A DNA stretch of 11,553 nt, from positions 5,602 to 17,154 of the forward strand of contig JAKAPG010000015.1 in the NCBI GenBank assembly GCA_021823085.1, given 5' to 3'. The notes below the pieces were generated by a model. The model was not told where the DNA came from. It saw nothing but the letters and a program-made list of their open reading frames with translations, and searched no databases. Shown piece after piece: positions 1 to 6,501 of this stretch. The DNA is from Thermoplasmata archaeon. Lineage in GTDB: Archaea; Thermoplasmatota; Thermoplasmata; Lutacidiplasmatales; UBA184. Position 1 is the stretch's first letter, and each line of letters begins with the position of its first letter. Made by a program: the position numbers and the translations under genes.

Positions 1-957
1 CACGCCGGCGCGCTCCTCTTCCCCGAGCCAATGCCACGGCTCGACCAGGGCCGCCCGTGCGAGGAACATCGCGCTCGCCGGTTCGTGGTACATCCGGCTC
101 GTCACGTAGGCGAACTCGAGTTCCCGCCAGATCGACGGTGACTCGAGCATCGCGTTGTCGGTCCCGATGAGCGTTCGGTTTCCCGCCTTCTCCATCGCAC
201 CGATCGGCGGCCGCCGTCCGAACAGTGCGTTCGACCGAGGGCAGATCGCGATGCTTGTACCCGCGTCGCGCACCTGCTCGAGGTCGGAGGGCTCCGCGCA
301 CGTGAGGTGGACGACCAGGTCGGGGCGCGGGTCGAGGTAGACCTCCGGAGGCTCCCGGATCTCCTCGCTGGCGTGGAGGGCGTAGAACTTCCGGCGAGCG
401 CGGCAGACCGCCGCGACCTCGTGGCGCACGTCGGTCGACTCCTCCCGGGCCGAGCTGAGACCGATCCCGTCGGCCACCTCGAGGATCCGCTCCACCTCGG
501 CGCTGTCCCGGGGTTGGCCTGTGGGTCGCCCGAGGATCACGACGCGGATCGCCAGGTCATCGGCCGCCCGACGAAGTTCTCGGACTCCGGCTTCTCCCTC
601 CTCCCGGAAGTCGATCGTTCCGGCGATCCCCTCGTGGCGCATCCGGTCGAGCGCACTGCGCATGGCCCGCCGCTTCGCGGTCGGCTTCGACTCGGAGAGC
701 AACCGAAACTTGTAGCCGGAGGGTGGGGCGACCAGTTCGGAGAATGACAACGCCGGGGGTTCCCGAACGGACACAGCGTCGCCGAGGTGCGTATGCCCGT
801 TGATGGGGGACGGGGTGACGATCCCACGGATCTTGCGCTCCTTCCCGCGGGTGGAATCCGTGCCGACGACCCCCGTCTCGACGACGACCCCATGCTCGAT
901 CCGTACGTAGCTCGGGCGTGCACCCTCTGCGTCTAGGATCGCACCTTCGACGAGCAT
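1..957 (-). CDS. Amidohydrolase / metal-dependent deaminase (COG0402-like), N-terminal part, cut by left edge
   Basis: The minus-strand frame is open from ATG 957 to the window edge, giving 319 residues and no stop. The product looks like a soluble TIM-barrel metallohydrolase of the deaminase/chlorohydrolase type. Visible motifs are the metal pair H55-T-H57 in NGHTHLGD, H195 with E198 (HxxE), H217 in VHLTCAEP, CPRSN at 239-243 and D267 in GTDNAM. The order H-x-H, HxxE, H, D is that of deaminating members such as cytosine deaminase and the MTA/SAH/5'-deoxyadenosine deaminases, so ring deamination is more likely than peptide or ester hydrolysis. Substrate cannot be named. No Shine-Dalgarno precedes the ATG. 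A TATA-like AGTTATGC about 30 nt upstream (984-991) fits a leaderless transcript. The gene is divergent from a PfkB kinase. What is missing is the C-terminal end of the barrel and the closing beta-sandwich strands. Confidence 0.87.
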   Translation of the reverse strand, partial: MLVEGAILDAEGARPSYVRIEHGVVVETGVVGTDSTRGKERKIRGIVTPSPINGHTHLGDAVSVREPPALSFSELVAPPSGYKFRLLSESKPTAKRRAMRSALDRMRHEGIAGTIDFREEGEAGVRELRRAADDLAIRVVILGRPTGQPRDSAEVERILEVADGIGLSSAREESTDVRHEVAAVCRARRKFYALHASEEIREPPEVYLDPRPDLVVHLTCAEPSDLEQVRDAGTSIAICPRSNALFGRRPPIGAMEKAGNRTLIGTDNAMLESPSIWRELEFAYVTSRMYHEPASAMFLARAALVEPWHWLGEEERAGV

Positions 958-1034
958 CGATCGCCCCGGGAGAGCGAAGAGAGCATAACTCCGCCTGGAG
1001 CAAGAGTATTCTCGCAGGAGGTCTCGCGCGGTGT
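958..1034. promoter_or_regulatory. Divergent spacer/promoter between amidohydrolase and PfkB kinase
   Basis: This 77-bp gap separates two divergent starts. It holds the only A/T-leaning patches nearby: GCATAACT at 984-991 and AGTATT at 1005-1010. Read on the minus strand the first becomes AGTTATGC, about 30 nt before the amidohydrolase ATG, a good distance for an archaeal TATA box with a leaderless message. For the kinase, the same patch about 45 nt before the start would leave room for a short leader carrying the Shine-Dalgarno at 1016-1022. Assigned by eye; no initiation site is known. Confidence 0.4.
1016..1022 (+). promoter_or_regulatory. Shine-Dalgarno AGGAGGT deciding the PfkB kinase start
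   Basis: AGGAGGT matches the 16S rRNA 3' end over its full core and lies 12 nt before GTG 1035. This supports that start over the upstream ATG at 918, which would run through the divergent promoter and into the amidohydrolase. It also overrides the GTG at 1080, which would cut off the residues leading into the first beta strand. Confidence 0.6.
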
Positions 1035-1961
1035 GTGACGGGCCCGTCCTGCGGGTCGGCCAAGCGAGGGGATCTCCTCGTGTCGGGCCACATCAACGTC
1101 GACCACTTCCTCTTCGTCCACCGGTTCCCCGAGGCCGACCGCACCGTGCCCATCGTGTCCGAACGGCGCGTCCTCGGAGGGACGGCCGCGAACATCGCCC
1201 GCGTCGCGACGGCGTACGGGATCCGTACCGGGCTACGGGCGCGGATCGGCGGCGACTTCCCGCCGGAGTTCCTACGGGCCCTGCGCTCTTCCCGCGTCGA
1301 CACGAGCGGGATTGAAACGGTCCGGCACGAGCCCACGCCGACCTGCTACATCGCGGTCGATCACCGGCACGAGCAGCGGACGCTGATCGAGCAGGGACCG
1401 ATGGCCGACGAAGCGCGGGAGGGGAGGACCGCGCGCCCACGGGCGGTCGCGGGATACTCGTGGATCCACATCGCGACCGGACGCCCCTCCTGGCAGCTCG
1501 CTCTCGCCCGGGCGGCGCGGCGCGCCGGAGCGCGCGTCGCAGCGGACCCGGCCCAGGAGATCCACTACCTGTGGGATCGTCGGACCCTCCGGCAGCTGCT
1601 TGCCCTATCGGAGATCCTCTTCGGCAACGCGCACGAGATCGAGCGCGTCCAAGAACTCCTGGGAGTTCGACGGACGACGGAACTCCTCGAGTCCGTTCCG
1701 CTCGTGATCGAAACGCGAGGACGTCTGGGCGCACGGGCGTACTTTCGCGGCGGCACGGTCGGGGTGCGCGCAGCGAAGCATCGCCGGGTACAGAGCTTCG
1801 TGGGAAGCGGGGATGCCTTCCGTGCCGGATTCTATGCCGGATGGTTCGCCGGTGCGCCGCTCAAGGACGCGCTCCGTGCGGGAGCCCGGGCGGCTGCGCG
1901 GTGGATCGAAGGGCGGTCGGTCCCGTCGATCGTTTCCGGCCCGGCCCCCCGAGGTCGATGA
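1035..1961 (+). CDS. PfkB-family carbohydrate/nucleoside kinase
   Basis: A 308-residue ribokinase-fold enzyme that transfers phosphate to a sugar or nucleoside hydroxyl; predicted cytosolic. The N-terminal strand LLVSGHINVD (14-23) opens the substrate site. GGTAAN at 48-53 is the first PfkB signature. GSGDAF at 257-262 is the second, with D260 as the expected catalytic base and the preceding glycines as the anion hole. Length is normal for the family. GTG 1035 is chosen because AGGAGGT lies 12 nt upstream and gives a short leader into the first strand. GTG also occurs out of frame at 1031 and 1033. The stop overlaps the moeA start as ATGA, so the two are probably translationally coupled. Substrate is not determined: archaeal relatives include nucleoside kinases, ADP-dependent ribose-1-phosphate kinase and 2-keto-3-deoxygluconate kinases. 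The divergent deaminase-like neighbour makes a nucleoside worth considering, as inference only. Confidence 0.87.
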   Translation: MTGPSCGSAKRGDLLVSGHINVDHFLFVHRFPEADRTVPIVSERRVLGGTAANIARVATAYGIRTGLRARIGGDFPPEFLRALRSSRVDTSGIETVRHEPTPTCYIAVDHRHEQRTLIEQGPMADEAREGRTARPRAVAGYSWIHIATGRPSWQLALARAARRAGARVAADPAQEIHYLWDRRTLRQLLALSEILFGNAHEIERVQELLGVRRTTELLESVPLVIETRGRLGARAYFRGGTVGVRAAKHRRVQSFVGSGDAFRAGFYAGWFAGAPLKDALRAGARAAARWIEGRSVPSIVSGPAPRGR

Positions 1962-3274
1962 ACATGGAGATGCGCCCGTTCCGCCGTCTCCTCTCCCTCG
2001 AAGAGGCGCGTCGGCGCGTTCTTCGCGCCGCGGTGCCAGTGACGGAAAGCGAAGCGATCCCGCTCTCCGATGCCGTCGGCAGGGTCGCGGCCGCAACCGT
2101 GCGAGCCCCATCGCCCGTCCCATCGGTCGAACGCGCGACCTGGGACGGCTACGCGTTCGCGAGTTCGGCCACTCGGGCAGCGTCCGCTTCGAGGCCGCTC
2201 GCGATGCCGATCGTCGGGGAGGTCTTCGCGAACCAGCGATTCCGCCGAAAGGTTCCGGCGGGATCTGCGGTCGCCATCGCAACCGGGGGCGAGATCCCTC
2301 GGGGTGCGGACACGGTCGAGATCTTCGAGCGGGTCCGGTGCCACGGTGACCGAATCTGGATCGATCACGCGGTACGGCCGGGACGCTACGTGGCCCCGGT
2401 CGGCGACGACTTCCCCCGGGGCGCTGTCCTCGTACGAAAGGATCAACCTCTACGCCCCTCGGCACTGGCGGCCGTCGCCTCCTCGGGTCAGCCGCGCATC
2501 CGGGTCTACCGGGCGCCGGTGGTCAGCATGATCCCGAACGGGGACGAGCTCCTCGCTCCGGGGAAGCCCCCGCGTCCCAACCACATCTACGAGAGCAACA
2601 ACGCGGCGCTCAGCGCCATCGTCCGGGCCGCCGGTGGGATCCCTCGGCCCATGGCCCCCGTGGGAGACGACCCCGATCGGATCGAGCGAACGCTGCGCGC
2701 GGCGGCCCGCGTTAGCGACGTCGTGATCGCCACCGGAGGAAGTTCGGTCGGCGAGCACGACTACCTTCCCCGAGTCTTTCCCCGGCTCGGGAAGCTGCTC
2801 TTCCACGGGATCGCCGTGCGGCCCGGCAAACCGACCCTCGCGGCTCGCTCGCCGACAACGCTGTTCGTGGGCATGCCCGGGCACCCGACGAGCTGCCTAT
2901 CCAACGGCTTCTGGCTGTTGCTGCCGGCACTTCGACGGATCGCCCGGCAGCCCGGTCCGGGCTGGATCGACCAGGCGATCCATCTCGCCGCGGACGCGGA
3001 GCGGCTCACGCCCGGGCTCGCAACCGTGATTCCGGTACGGGTCGAGGGAGAGATCGGTCACCCGACGTTCCATGATTCCCACGCGATCTCGAGTCTCGCC
3101 GGAGTCAACGCGTTCGCGATCCTTCCGCCGGGGGATCGGCCCGTCCGACCCGGGGAAAGGCTGATCGTCCATCGACTGTTGCCTCCCCTGGGCGATCCGC
3201 CCCTCCCCCGGGAGGAGGGGGGCTTCCCCGAGCGCCGTCGGTCGGGTCTCGGCCGCCGCGTCACGAATCGTTAA
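1958..3274 (+). CDS. moeA: Molybdopterin molybdenumtransferase MoeA
   Basis: A 438-residue protein matching MoeA, which inserts molybdate (or tungstate) into adenylylated molybdopterin in the last step of Moco/Wco synthesis. TWDGYAF around D63 corresponds to the conserved MDGYA block. TGGSSVGEHD (259-268) is the molybdopterin-binding TGGxSxGxxD motif. VRPGKPT (287-293), GMPGHPTS (305-312) and the SSLAGVNAF/LPPG region of domain IV follow in the usual order. Two blocks depart from consensus: TGGEIP where TGAxxP is usual, and GMPGHPTS where GLPGNPVS is usual. The last 30 or so residues, after IVHRLLPPL, form a Pro/Arg/Gly-rich tail outside the normal domain. The start ATG 1958 overlaps the kinase stop (ATGA). 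The frame is open further upstream, but that part lies antiparallel in phase over the kinase and shows no MoeA sequence. Confidence 0.93.
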   Translation: MNMEMRPFRRLLSLEEARRRVLRAAVPVTESEAIPLSDAVGRVAAATVRAPSPVPSVERATWDGYAFASSATRAASASRPLAMPIVGEVFANQRFRRKVPAGSAVAIATGGEIPRGADTVEIFERVRCHGDRIWIDHAVRPGRYVAPVGDDFPRGAVLVRKDQPLRPSALAAVASSGQPRIRVYRAPVVSMIPNGDELLAPGKPPRPNHIYESNNAALSAIVRAAGGIPRPMAPVGDDPDRIERTLRAAARVSDVVIATGGSSVGEHDYLPRVFPRLGKLLFHGIAVRPGKPTLAARSPTTLFVGMPGHPTSCLSNGFWLLLPALRRIARQPGPGWIDQAIHLAADAERLTPGLATVIPVRVEGEIGHPTFHDSHAISSLAGVNAFAILPPGDRPVRPGERLIVHRLLPPLGDPPLPREEGGFPERRRSGLGRRVTNR

Positions 3275-3276
3275 GG
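3268..3276 (+). promoter_or_regulatory. TATA-like box ahead of purQ
   Basis: TCGTTAAGG spans the moeA stop codon and is the only A/T-rich patch near purQ. Its centre is about 27 nt before GTG 3299, the distance expected between an archaeal TATA box and the start of a leaderless message. No Shine-Dalgarno is visible in the 24-nt gap, which agrees. Inferred by position and composition only. Confidence 0.4.
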
Positions 3277-3298
3277 CGCCGGTCCGGCTTGCGCCATC

Positions 3299-4132
3299 GT
3301 GGTCCGCCACGGCTCAATCCCGATCGCGATCCTTTCGATCGAGGGGACGAACTGTGACGAGGAACTTGCGACCGCGCTCCGGGAACTGGGAGCAAACCCC
3401 GAGATCGTCCACCTCAAGCAGCTCATGGGCTCCGAGGTGCCGCGTGGGGAGCGGCGCCGGCTCTCCGATTACGCGGCTGCCTTCGTCCCCGGCGGGTTCT
3501 CTGCCGGAGATTACGTGCGCGCCGGGGCGATCTTTGCGGCCCGCCTCCGAGCCGCGATCGGACCGGAGCTCGAGGAATTCGTTCGGGAGGGGAAGATCCT
3601 GGGGGGGATCTGCAACGGCTTCCAGGTGCTTACGGAGCTCGGACTCCTTCCCGGCCGGGGTCATGGCCGCCTCGGGCCGCCGGACGCCGCTCTGATGACG
3701 AACGACTCCAACCGATTCGAGTGCCGGCCGACCTACATCGCCTGGGACGGGGGCGCGTTCCCCCCGCTCGCCCCGTGGCCGAAGGGCACCACGCTCTACG
3801 CACCCAGCGCCCACGCCGAGGGCAAGCTCGTGCTGTCCGGACCCCCGGGGGAGAAGCTGCGCGAACTCGAGAAGAACGGCCAGGTGATCTTTCGCTGGGT
3901 GACCCCGGCGGGAGCACCGGCCGGCTACCCCTGGAACCCGAACGGATCGGAGGGCAACGTCGCCGGGATCTGCGACCTCCGGGGGAACGTCTTCGGGATC
4001 ATGCCGCATCCGGAGCGCGCGTTCTTCCGGCTGCAGCGGCCGGATTGGACCCGGGATGGGCCCACGGAAGGACTGGGCGACGGCGCTCGGTTCCTGGACG
4101 CCGTGCTCACCCATGCGGAGCGTCGGGCCTAG
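3299..4132 (+). CDS. purQ: Phosphoribosylformylglycinamidine synthase subunit PurQ (glutaminase)
   Basis: A 277-residue class I glutamine amidotransferase subunit. It releases ammonia from glutamine for PurL, which converts FGAR to FGAM in purine synthesis; PurS is the third partner. The start region contains GTNCDEE. GGFSAGDY (65-72) is the conserved oxyanion/flap block. The nucleophile is C105 in GICNGFQ, and H237 and E239 in MPHPERA complete the triad. NPNGSEGNVAGI precedes the His/Glu block as in the family. At 277 residues it is longer than the roughly 220-230 of many bacterial PurQ proteins; the extra lies in the middle, between the nucleophile and the triad His. GTG 3299 is the first usable start and sits about 27 nt after a TATA-like box. 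purS and purL are not adjacent. The 3' end overlaps the convergent methyltransferase by 26 nt. Confidence 0.94.
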   Translation: MVRHGSIPIAILSIEGTNCDEELATALRELGANPEIVHLKQLMGSEVPRGERRRLSDYAAAFVPGGFSAGDYVRAGAIFAARLRAAIGPELEEFVREGKILGGICNGFQVLTELGLLPGRGHGRLGPPDAALMTNDSNRFECRPTYIAWDGGAFPPLAPWPKGTTLYAPSAHAEGKLVLSGPPGEKLRELEKNGQVIFRWVTPAGAPAGYPWNPNGSEGNVAGICDLRGNVFGIMPHPERAFFRLQRPDWTRDGPTEGLGDGARFLDAVLTHAERRA

Positions 4133-4793
4133 GCTCGGCGGCCGAGGAGGCGAGCGCCGGACCGTTCCCTCGAAGATGGGCCCGGAGCACGCGGAGCCGC
4201 TCTCCCTCGAAATCCCGGTGCGCGACCTCATCGACCTCGCCTCCCCGCGTTCTCCAGTCGATGAGCAGGGACTCCATCTCCATCGGGTCCTGGAGGCTCG
4301 AGGCGAGGACGTAGGCGATCCCGCCCGCCGCGAGGTGCTCGGCCAGCTGAGCGAACAAGCGCGCGGTCACGCGACACCCGTCGGGGCCTCCGTCCAGCGC
4401 GAGCCGATCCATCGGGTCCGGATCGGGAGCGTCGTGAGGGGTCGGAAGGTACGGAGGGTTCGCGAGGATCCGGTCGAAGCGTCCGGTGCCTCGGGCGAGG
4501 TCCGTGCGTATCGTCTCGATGGGAAGGCCCTCGCGCCGCGCGACTCGGGCGAGCTCCCGAAGCGCGACCGGGTTGAGGTCGGTGGCGACCACGCGCGCGC
4601 CCGAGCGCGCGGCCGTGAGCGCGAGGTAGCCGTTCCCCGTACCCACGTCGAGCACCCGAAGTCCGGCGGTTCCCTCGGCGAACGGTGCGAGCAGGTACGT
4701 GTCCTCCCGGGCCGGGTACACCGAAGCTCGCCGTAGCTCCGTCTTGCCGTGCGTGGCTCTCGCGCGATCTCTCCCCATAGCCTTGATTAGCAT
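4107..4793 (-). CDS. HemK/Mtq2-type N5-glutamine (release factor) methyltransferase
   Basis: About 228 residues from ATG 4793, or 223 from the in-frame ATG 4778; residue numbers below use the second. It is a class I SAM-dependent methyltransferase of the archaeal/eukaryotic HemK2 (Mtq2) type, expected to methylate the glutamine of the GGQ loop in peptide release factor aRF1. VYPAREDTYLL (20-30) is the characteristic N-terminal block. LDVGTGNG (43-50) is SAM motif I. TDLNP (66-70) holds the acidic residue for the SAM ribose. NPPY (107-110) is the motif that holds the amide substrate. The bacterial PrmC helical N-terminal domain is absent, as expected in archaea. CCAAAATCT (4822-4814) lies about 25 nt before ATG 4793, which favours a leaderless message from the longer start. 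The 3' end overlaps purQ by 26 nt in convergent orientation. Other small-molecule or protein targets are possible. Confidence 0.87.
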   Translation of the reverse strand: MLIKAMGRDRARATHGKTELRRASVYPAREDTYLLAPFAEGTAGLRVLDVGTGNGYLALTAARSGARVVATDLNPVALRELARVARREGLPIETIRTDLARGTGRFDRILANPPYLPTPHDAPDPDPMDRLALDGGPDGCRVTARLFAQLAEHLAAGGIAYVLASSLQDPMEMESLLIDWRTRGGEVDEVAHRDFEGERLRVLRAHLRGNGPALASSAAEPRPDAPHG

Positions 4794-4823
4794 TGGAACC
4801 GTACCCGGCTGGAGATTTTGGCT
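4779..4823. promoter_or_regulatory. Compact divergent promoter between the methyltransferase and THEP1
   Basis: The spacer is only about 30-45 bp, depending on the methyltransferase start, and is clearly richer in A/T than its surroundings. TTGATTAGC (4783-4791, plus) could serve THEP1. AGATTTTGG (4813-4821), read on the minus strand as CCAAAATCT, could serve the methyltransferase. GGAG at 4811-4814 is a possible Shine-Dalgarno 9 nt before GTG 4824. The two TATA-like boxes lie inside each other's initiation region, so the two promoters may compete. Confidence 0.4.
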
Positions 4824-5381
4824 GTGCCTCGTCGTCCGACCGCCCCTGTGAAGATTGGCATCACCGGTCTGCCCGGCTCGGGCAAGACGCAGACCCTCCT
4901 GAGAATCATCCAACTGCTGGAGCACGAGGGGATCAAGGTGGGCGGCGTCGTCACCGAGCCGATCGTGGAGAAGGGCCGGCGCACCGGCTTTCGGATCGTC
5001 GACTGGCTGACGAAGGAAGAGGAGGTCTTCGCCCACGAGTCGGTGAAGTCCCGCGTGCGCTCGGGGCGCTACGGTGTCAACGTGCACGCCCTCGAGGATC
5101 TCGGGACGCGCGCGCTCGCCGAGGCGCGGGCCGACGCCGACGTCGTCGTCATCGACGAGGTCGGCAAGATGGAGGTCGATAGCGACACGTTCACCCAAGC
5201 GATCGTGGAGACCCTCGATTCGAGCAAGTCGATCGTCATGACGCTCCACAAGAAGTCGCGGAATCCCCTGTTGCAGGACATCCGGCGCCGTGACGAGCTG
5301 CGCCTTCTCGAGGTCACCCCGGTGAACAAGAACCTGCTCGCGTTCAAGGTCGTTACCCTGCTGACCGGCCGTGCCCACTGA
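4824..5381 (+). CDS. THEP1-type nucleoside-triphosphatase (NTPCR family)
   Basis: A 185-residue P-loop NTPase of the THEP1/NTPCR family (COG1618), small cytosolic enzymes that hydrolyse NTPs to NDPs at a slow rate; the physiological role is unsettled. Walker A is GLPGSGKT (15-22). The block VVTEPIVEKGRRTGF matches the family's conserved loop. Walker B is VVIDEVGKME, with D111, E112 and K115; DEVGKME is diagnostic for THEP1. Length is close to the usual 170-190. Three starts are possible: TTG 4818, GTG 4824 and GTG 4848. GTG 4824 is preferred because GGAG lies 9 nt upstream; GTG 4848 (VKIGITG) would also keep the P-loop. The gene overlaps trm1 by 11 nt, implying one transcript. Confidence 0.9.
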   Translation: MPRRPTAPVKIGITGLPGSGKTQTLLRIIQLLEHEGIKVGGVVTEPIVEKGRRTGFRIVDWLTKEEEVFAHESVKSRVRSGRYGVNVHALEDLGTRALAEARADADVVVIDEVGKMEVDSDTFTQAIVETLDSSKSIVMTLHKKSRNPLLQDIRRRDELRLLEVTPVNKNLLAFKVVTLLTGRAH

Positions 5382-6501
5382 GTCCGAAGCGCCGCCTCCG
5401 TCCCCTTCCGTCCGACGATGCGTCGAGGGCGGTACCGCGCTCTGGCTCCCTCCCGTGGGGGCGAGCCGCGGCCCCGCCCGCCGCCGCGCGGTCTTCTATA
5501 ACCCCGCGATGGCGGTCGATCGCGACCTGAACGTGGCGTTCGCGCGAGTCGCGGAGGAGCGGGACTACCCCGCGTGGGATGCGTGGGAGATGCTGGGGGC
5601 TACGGGTGTCCGCGGGCTCCGTCTCGTGCACGAGACCGGGGCCATGGGATCGCTCGTCGTCACCGAGCAGAACCCCGAGGCGCTATGGGTGTTGCGCCGC
5701 AACGCCCGCGCGGTAGCTCCGGACCTCGTGACGGTCGTGTCGGGGGACGCGCGATCGGTCCCTCCCGGCGCGCCGTTCGATTACGTAGACCTCGACCCGT
5801 ACGGTTCTCCCGTCCCGTTCCTCCCGGCGCTGTTCCGCGCCATCGCGGACGGCGGCATCGTGGCGGTCACCGCCACCGACATGATGGTGCTCGCGGGAGT
5901 CACGGCCGGAGCGTGCGCGCGCATCTACGGCGCGCGCCCGATCCGAGGACGCCTCGCCCCGGAATCGGGACTGCGGATCCTCATGGCGTTCCTCGATCGC
6001 GAGGCGCGCGCTCGAGGGTTCGGGATCCGCCCGCTGCTCTCCTACGTCCAGGGGCACCACGTACGAACGTACTTCGCCGTGGACCGATCTCTCTCTCGCC
6101 GGGAGACTCCGGTGGGCGTCATCGACCCTACGACGTGGGACGGGCCGTGGATCGCGGGCCGCGGGCCGTTCGGCCCGATGTGGCTCGGGCCGCTGGGCGA
6201 CCCGGATTGGGTCCGCCGCCTCCGCCTTCCGCCGATGGCCGCGCGCCCGAAGGAGACCGGAGCGCTCCTCGAGCGGCTCATCGAGGAGAGCCCGGTCGAC
6301 CGCCCGTTCTACTACGAGCCGAACGAGCTGGCCCGTCGGATCGGCCGGCGCGAACCGCCGTCGGTCGACGCTCTCCTCGCCGGGCTTCGCGCCCGGCAGC
6401 GACGCGCCGCCCGGGGCCACCCGCGCGAAGCAGCGATCCGCACGGACGCGCCGCGCGCGACGGTCGAGGAGGTCGCCCGGAGCGCCGCAGCTTCGGGCTA
6501 G
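5371..6501 (+). CDS. trm1: tRNA (guanine26-N2)-dimethyltransferase Trm1
   Basis: A 376-residue SAM-dependent RNA methyltransferase making m2G/m2,2G at position 26 of tRNA. EGGTALWLPP near the N-terminus corresponds to the family's EG entry block. FYNPAMAVDRDLNV (42-55) is the FYNPxMxxxRDLsV signature. MLGATGVRGLR is the SAM-binding region (usually SGIRGLR). DLDPYGSP has D142 and is the catalytic DPFGSP equivalent. TATD (167-170) follows, but continues MMVLAG instead of the usual TAPLCG. LLSYVQGHHVRTYFAV matches the SYxxHYxRVYV block. Length agrees with archaeal Trm1 (about 380). GTG 5371 is the start, 11 nt inside the THEP1 end; no upstream alternative gives a better N-terminus. It converges on the helicase gene with a 4-nt overlap at CTAG. 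Confidence 0.93.
   Translation: MPTESEAPPPSPSVRRCVEGGTALWLPPVGASRGPARRRAVFYNPAMAVDRDLNVAFARVAEERDYPAWDAWEMLGATGVRGLRLVHETGAMGSLVVTEQNPEALWVLRRNARAVAPDLVTVVSGDARSVPPGAPFDYVDLDPYGSPVPFLPALFRAIADGGIVAVTATDMMVLAGVTAGACARIYGARPIRGRLAPESGLRILMAFLDREARARGFGIRPLLSYVQGHHVRTYFAVDRSLSRRETPVGVIDPTTWDGPWIAGRGPFGPMWLGPLGDPDWVRRLRLPPMAARPKETGALLERLIEESPVDRPFYYEPNELARRIGRREPPSVDALLAGLRARQRRAARGHPREAAIRTDAPRATVEEVARSAAASG

Noticed and set aside
918..1034. N-terminal extension of the PfkB kinase to ATG 918.
   Set aside because: It overlaps the amidohydrolase and its promoter and has no family similarity; AGGAGGT favours GTG 1035.
1031..1037. GTGTGTG considered as a microsatellite repeat.
   Set aside because: Only three units, and explained as the start codon region of the kinase.
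557..1336. Minus-strand open frame of 259 codons across the amidohydrolase/kinase spacer.
   Set aside because: It would cross the divergent promoter and lies out of phase with the amidohydrolase, which has the metal-binding motifs.
3200..3222. C-run/G-run hairpin considered as a transcription terminator.
   Set aside because: It lies inside moeA about 50 nt before the stop, and no T-run follows; archaeal termination needs T-rich tracts.
4794..5378. Upstream extension of the methyltransferase frame opposite THEP1.
   Set aside because: It lies antisense to the THEP1 P-loop and Walker B coding and would add about 195 residues not found in HemK/Mtq2 proteins.
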